From Acidimicrobiia bacterium (lineage in GTDB: Bacteria; Actinomycetota; Acidimicrobiia; IMCC26256; JAGNEX01), in the NCBI GenBank assembly GCA_020637365.1, contig JACJWE010000002.1:620001-684000 (forward strand): DNA of 64,000 nt, given 5' to 3'. The notes beneath the pieces were generated by a model. That model ran no database searches. It was not told the DNA's origin and was given only the letters and a program-made list of their open reading frames with translations. Made by a program: the position numbers and the translations under genes. Each line of letters begins with the position of its first letter. Position 1 is the stretch's first letter. Of the stretch, positions 60,268 to 64,000 are shown in pieces.

Positions 60268-62451
60268 ATGACGACTACGAACCTGCCCACCGGCACAACC
60301 GCCAAACGAGACGAATCGGCGGCACAGGCCGGTCAGAGCCAGTCCCGCGAGGTCCCTTCGTTTTGTCGTATCTGCGAGGCGTACTGCGGAACGATGGTCA
60401 CGGTGACCGACGGACGGATCGCCAAGATCTCGCCGGATACGCAGCATCCAATCTCACAGGGGTACCTCTGCCCCAAGGGCAAAGCGATCGGCAAACTCAT
60501 CACCGGGCCACGCCGGGTGCGTTCACCGCAGCATCGAAGCGCCAGCGGTCAGTTCACAGCCGTCTCATGGGAGCGGGCACTCGACGACATCGCGGTACGG
60601 CTCAGCAAGATCATCGACGACCACGGTCCGCAGTCGGTTGCGATGTATATCGGGAACCCGTCGGCGTTCAATCCCGGTATGTTGCTGTGGGCCACAGGGT
60701 TCATGGCGGCGATCGGAAGCGATCAACTCCACACCCCGGGACCACAAGACACCCTGCCTCGCCAGCTGGCGAGTGAACGCCTGTACAACTCGGCGATGAA
60801 GATCCCGATTCCCGACTGGCCACGCAGCGACATGGCGCTGATCTTGGGTGCCAATCCGCTGGTGTCGCACGGTTCGCTTCTGACCAATCCCCGCATCGGC
60901 GATGACCTCAAATCCATCGTGTCTCGCGGCGGGCGAGTGGTCGTCGTCGATCCCGTACGAACCAAGACTGCAGCGGCGTTTGAGCATGTTCAGCTACGAC
61001 CTGGAACCGACGCGTGGTTCCTGGCTGCGCTTATTCGCGACGCTCTCGCCCACGACGACGCTGCCGCCCGAGGCCCTCGAAGGCGCGCGTCGAACGCCGA
61101 GGTGACCGGGATTCAAGCGTTGCGGGCCGCGGTCGAACCGTTCACCTTCGAAGCGGTGGCTTCCCTGTGCGATGTATCGAGTGAGCAGATCGCGTCTGTC
61201 TCAGAGGCGTTTCGACGTGCGGACGCCGCGGTTGCATACTCGCGGGTGGGTCTCTGTCGAAACTTGTCCGCGTCGACGGCCAGCTATCTGGTCGACTGTC
61301 TCAACGCGGTCACGGGAAACCTGGCGGTACCGGGTGGTTCGATCTTTGGTGACGCGCCGATCGACCTCGTGCGCCTGGCGTCGATGGTGGGGTTGGACCG
61401 AAGTGGTCGTCTGCGTACGCGCACCGGCAGCTTAAAGGAGGTCGCCGGGCTCTTACCGTGGACGTTGCCCGACGACATTGAAACTCCAGGCGATGGTCAG
61501 ATCAAGGCGCTGATCTGCGTTGCTGGTAACCCGGTCGTCTCAGCTCCCGAAGGCGAGCGCTTGGCCACGCTCCTCGATGGGCTTGACCTGGTGGTCGGGG
61601 TCGATCTGCAAATCAACGAAACCCTGGCACACGCGCACTACGTCCTGCCGACAGCGTCGATGTATGAACGAGAAGAGCTGCCGATCCCGTCGATGCATCA
61701 GATGGCGCGCCCCTACCTTCAGCTCGCGACACCGGTGGTTTCGCCACCTGAGGGTGTGCGAGAGGAGTGGCAGATCTTCGATGACCTTGCTGCCCGCATG
61801 AAGCTCGGCCCGCCACTGAAGACCCCCAAGCTGCCTGGTCTCGGTGTTGCCGCGCGGCTGGGTCGAGCGATCGGTGCCCGCTTGACGCCACATCAAGCGG
61901 TCGGGGCGGTCTTGGCGACGTCGCGCAGCGGTGACCTGTTTGGCTTGCGGCGCGGTGGATTGTCACTCAAGAAGTTGCGTGCCCTTCCCCGTGGCGTCGC
62001 CATTGCATCCCGACCGCAGCGATCGGTACGCGTCAACGTCGGCGACCTCGAACTTCTCGGTCAGCTCGCTTCACCCGATCTGTACGCCCCTCGCCACGAT
62101 GCAGTGCTGGTCGGTCGGCGATCGACGCAGATGGTCAATTCGTGGATGCGACCCCGTTCGGTCGACAGCACGTTGTGGGTGCATCCCGACGATGCGCAAC
62201 GGTGGAACCTTGTCGACGGTTGCCGTGCAGAGGTGAAATCGGACACGGGCTCCGTTGAGGTGCCCATCTCCATCAACGACGCGGTGGCTCGCGGCGTCGT
62301 CAGCTATCCGCATGGGTTTGGGAACAAGTCGCCCGACCATCCGCATTCGGTCAACATCAATGGGCTGATCAGTTCGGCGCCATCGGCGAAGGACCCCATC
62401 TCTGGAGCATCGTTTCTCGATGGCTATCCCGTGACGGTGAGCCGCCTCTGA
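60268..62451 (+). CDS. Molybdopterin-dependent oxidoreductase (formate dehydrogenase/nitrate reductase superfamily)
   Basis: A 727-residue bis-MGD enzyme. The N-terminal [4Fe-4S] ligands are C33, C36, C40 and C68 (FCRICEAYCGTMV and YLCPKGKAIGKL). Then come the DMSO-reductase family strands (ERALDDIAVRLSKII, ALILGANPLVSHGS, VVVVDPVRTKTAA, DAWFLAALIRDAL) and the C-terminal molydopterin-binding beta barrel (LWVHPDDAQRWNLVDGCRAEV, NDAVARGVVSYPHGFG). At the usual molybdenum-ligand region (LHTPGPQDTLPRQLA) I see no Cys, Sec or Ser in the standard position, so the substrate is uncertain. There is no Tat signal; it is probably cytoplasmic. No partner subunit lies next to it. Confidence 0.88.
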   Translation: MTTTNLPTGTTAKRDESAAQAGQSQSREVPSFCRICEAYCGTMVTVTDGRIAKISPDTQHPISQGYLCPKGKAIGKLITGPRRVRSPQHRSASGQFTAVSWERALDDIAVRLSKIIDDHGPQSVAMYIGNPSAFNPGMLLWATGFMAAIGSDQLHTPGPQDTLPRQLASERLYNSAMKIPIPDWPRSDMALILGANPLVSHGSLLTNPRIGDDLKSIVSRGGRVVVVDPVRTKTAAAFEHVQLRPGTDAWFLAALIRDALAHDDAAARGPRRRASNAEVTGIQALRAAVEPFTFEAVASLCDVSSEQIASVSEAFRRADAAVAYSRVGLCRNLSASTASYLVDCLNAVTGNLAVPGGSIFGDAPIDLVRLASMVGLDRSGRLRTRTGSLKEVAGLLPWTLPDDIETPGDGQIKALICVAGNPVVSAPEGERLATLLDGLDLVVGVDLQINETLAHAHYVLPTASMYEREELPIPSMHQMARPYLQLATPVVSPPEGVREEWQIFDDLAARMKLGPPLKTPKLPGLGVAARLGRAIGARLTPHQAVGAVLATSRSGDLFGLRRGGLSLKKLRALPRGVAIASRPQRSVRVNVGDLELLGQLASPDLYAPRHDAVLVGRRSTQMVNSWMRPRSVDSTLWVHPDDAQRWNLVDGCRAEVKSDTGSVEVPISINDAVARGVVSYPHGFGNKSPDHPHSVNINGLISSAPSAKDPISGASFLDGYPVTVSRL

Positions 62452-62619
62452 CACACCACCTTGGCAGCCGCACCGATTCGTTCGGATACAGACGCGCCTG
62501 AGGGCGGAGACACCGAAAGAAGAACGATGGTTCCGCCCTCTCTGAGGAGCGTAGGCCTGTGTAGCTCGCCCGCAGCAGGCCCGCCTTGTCGCTGCGCTCG
62601 TCGCAGAGCGCAAACGGCG

Positions 62620-63912
62620 CTACTTGACTTTGTAGGTAATCGGTAGGTGCTTGACGCCTGAGACGAAGTGCGCCTCGGCCCATTGAGCGTCACCGGCATA
62701 GGCGAAGTCGGTAAACCGGTCAAACATGCGGGGAATGAAGGTCCGCAGCTCACGTCGGGCGTAGTGCGAACCCAGGCAGTAGTGCTTGCCGACCCCGAAG
62801 CTCAAGATTCGTTCGAGTCCGGGGCGACGAATGTCGAACTTCATGCCGTTCTGGAAGACGCGTTCGTCGCGGTTGGCCGCAGGATACGACAGCAACACGG
62901 CTTCACCTGCAGGGATATCCAGTTCGCCGATCGTGATGTCCTCTTGAGCGAACCGCAGAAAGTGACGGACCGGAGAAGTCCAGCGGAACATCTCTTCGGC
63001 CGCGTTCAGGGTCAGGCTCGGGTCGGCTGACAGATCCGCGAGTTGATCGGGGTTGGCGAGTAGCGCTTGAAGGCCTCCCGACAGGGCGAATGAGGTGGTG
63101 TCGTGGCCAGCGGTTGCAACGATGATGTAGTACCAGAGCCGTTCGATGTCGCCCATTGGACAACCATCGATCTCGCCGTTCGCGATCACGCTGGCGAGGT
63201 CTTCGGTCGGGACCTCACGACGCTTGTTGGTCAGATCCGCGAAGTACATGACGAACTGCATCACCGTCTCGAACAGCTTCTGTTCGGGATGGTCGGTGTC
63301 GCCACCAAACTCTGGATCGGAGGCACCGAAGAGGCCTTGGGTCAGCTCCAACATGAGCCGTTCATCTTCTTTGGGTACGCCGAAAATACTCATGATGACC
63401 CGCAGCGTGAACGGCTGTGCGACGTCAGATGCGAAGTCGCATTCCCCACCCATCTGAGCCATGAGTTCGATGTACTCGTCGGCGATGACGTCGATATCTT
63501 CGCTGCGACGTTTCACTTCGGATGGGCGGAACCAGTCGCTGGTCACACCCCGGTATTGGGTGTGCTCCTCACCGTCCATGTGGACGAGGGTTTTCGGTAC
63601 GGGAATGCCGCGCTCGATCATCCATTGGAGGGATTCGATCGGGGCGAGCACCGAGGCGAGCGTGTTCCACATCACATCGGAACGGCGGCTCGCTTCAAAA
63701 ACGTCGGCGTGCCGGGTGAGCGCCCAAAACGGGGTGAAGCCGCGCGGTTCGACCCTGATCGGCGGCTCATTGCGCAGCTCTTCGGCCTGTTCGTGCCAGG
63801 CGGTCATATCGGCCCACGTGGTCGGGTCGATGAAGATCTTTCCTCGCGGGTCACTGTCCAGGACGATTTCGTCCATCTGTTGAGAAAGCGGAATGGTCGT
63901 TGGCTCGGTCAT
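62620..63912 (-). CDS. Cytochrome P450 (steroid-type, CYP125/142-like)
   Basis: A 430-residue haem monooxygenase. The I-helix is IVATAGHDTTSFALSGG, the K-helix ExxR is in EEMFRWTSPVRHF, and the haem-binding loop FGVGKHYCLGSHYARRE holds the axial Cys near 378. The F(G/S)xGxHxCLG variant with YARRE resembles the bacterial CYP125/CYP142 group that oxidises sterol side chains, but other substrates are possible. ATG 63912 follows GAGGA by 7 bases; the frame upstream is not needed. Redox partners are not in the window. Confidence 0.92.
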   Translation of the reverse strand: MTEPTTIPLSQQMDEIVLDSDPRGKIFIDPTTWADMTAWHEQAEELRNEPPIRVEPRGFTPFWALTRHADVFEASRRSDVMWNTLASVLAPIESLQWMIERGIPVPKTLVHMDGEEHTQYRGVTSDWFRPSEVKRRSEDIDVIADEYIELMAQMGGECDFASDVAQPFTLRVIMSIFGVPKEDERLMLELTQGLFGASDPEFGGDTDHPEQKLFETVMQFVMYFADLTNKRREVPTEDLASVIANGEIDGCPMGDIERLWYYIIVATAGHDTTSFALSGGLQALLANPDQLADLSADPSLTLNAAEEMFRWTSPVRHFLRFAQEDITIGELDIPAGEAVLLSYPAANRDERVFQNGMKFDIRRPGLERILSFGVGKHYCLGSHYARRELRTFIPRMFDRFTDFAYAGDAQWAEAHFVSGVKHLPITYKVK

Positions 63913-64000
63913 AGCTGGATCCTCGCTGCAGTTCGAAAGTGCCAAGGGAACGGATGAACGGGCACTGTGGGTTGGCTGCCGTCGGCAAAAGAAGCGACAT

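Noticed and set aside
60268..62451. Selenocysteine-containing formate dehydrogenase
   Set aside because: There is no in-frame TGA and no SECIS-like hairpin; the frame is open throughout.
62560..62620. Fifth copy of the dispersed hairpin repeat
   Set aside because: The GC-rich stretch near 62575 has similar composition but does not align with the repeat core.

Overview
The window is about 64 kb of high-GC actinobacterial chromosome around the replication origin. I infer a member of the Acidimicrobiia or a relative; this rests on gene content, not on a phylogeny. Supporting observations are the order yidC-yidD-rnpA-rpmH / dnaA-oriC-dnaN-recF-DUF721-gyrB-gyrA-DUF3566-tRNA-Ile, a WhiB regulator, the crgA-DUF881-pabA/trpG neighbourhood known next to the mycobacterial origin, WS/DGAT acyltransferase, F420-type oxidoreductases, PPK2, frequent GTG starts and Asp-rich lipoproteins. 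I see no CRISPR array, transposase, integrase, prophage gene, rRNA or intein.

Layout. 1-1512 (minus): yidC (cut by the window edge), yidD, rnpA, rpmH. 1768-11148 (plus): dnaA, oriC (3196-3403), dnaN, recF, a DUF721 gene, gyrB, gyrA, a DUF3566 membrane protein, tRNA-Ile(GAT). 11.2-12.5 kb: a small membrane ORF and a TIGR01777 epimerase. 12.5-16.9 kb (minus): a carbohydrate-type ABC importer (ATPase, two permeases, lipoprotein binding protein). 17.3-23.4 kb (minus): WhiB, a WS/DGAT with a histone H1-like tail, an ABC-2 exporter pair with a membrane protein, and an NTF2-like protein. 23.6-37.4 kb: an unusual UvrD-type helicase, acetyl-CoA synthetase, lipoproteins, an S1C protease, a GH3 enzyme, cyclophilin, small membrane proteins and a double-hotdog MaoC protein. 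37.5-44.5 kb: an AddB-like nuclease and an AddA-like helicase-nuclease, the latter apparently frameshifted twice at its 3' end. 44.6-52.6 kb: an acidic-tailed membrane protein, tRNA-Ala(TGC), two paralogous lipoproteins, an LLM oxidoreductase, dinB, a channel-like protein and an APC permease. 52.6-58.4 kb: a Ddn-like protein, PPK2, a thioesterase, a thiolase-like protein, a zinc-ribbon membrane protein, crgA, DUF881, a frameshifted pabA/trpG and a GDT1 transporter. 58.5-64 kb: a degenerate histidine-kinase-like protein, a secreted coiled-coil protein, a molybdopterin oxidoreductase and a cytochrome P450.

How it fits together. The left third is the replication, topology and membrane-insertion core. 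Around it lie recombination and repair (RecF, UvrD-type helicase, AddAB-like pair, DinB), cell envelope and division (CrgA, DUF881, GH3, septum-formation-type lipoprotein) and lipid or steroid metabolism (WS/DGAT, Acs, MaoC, thiolase-like, P450).

The observations I rank highest are: (i) a perfect 26-bp palindrome built from two consensus DnaA boxes plus a third box, 53 kb from oriC beside crgA; (ii) a 15-bp minisatellite that writes a CxxC-type pentapeptide repeat into the AddA-like helicase; (iii) compensating frameshifts removing the nuclease motif of that protein, and a separate frameshift in pabA/trpG; (iv) the histone-like tail on a WS/DGAT enzyme; (v) crgA and the DUF881 gene with overlapping divergent start codons and apparent leaderless promoters; (vi) a dispersed 58-bp GC hairpin repeat family.
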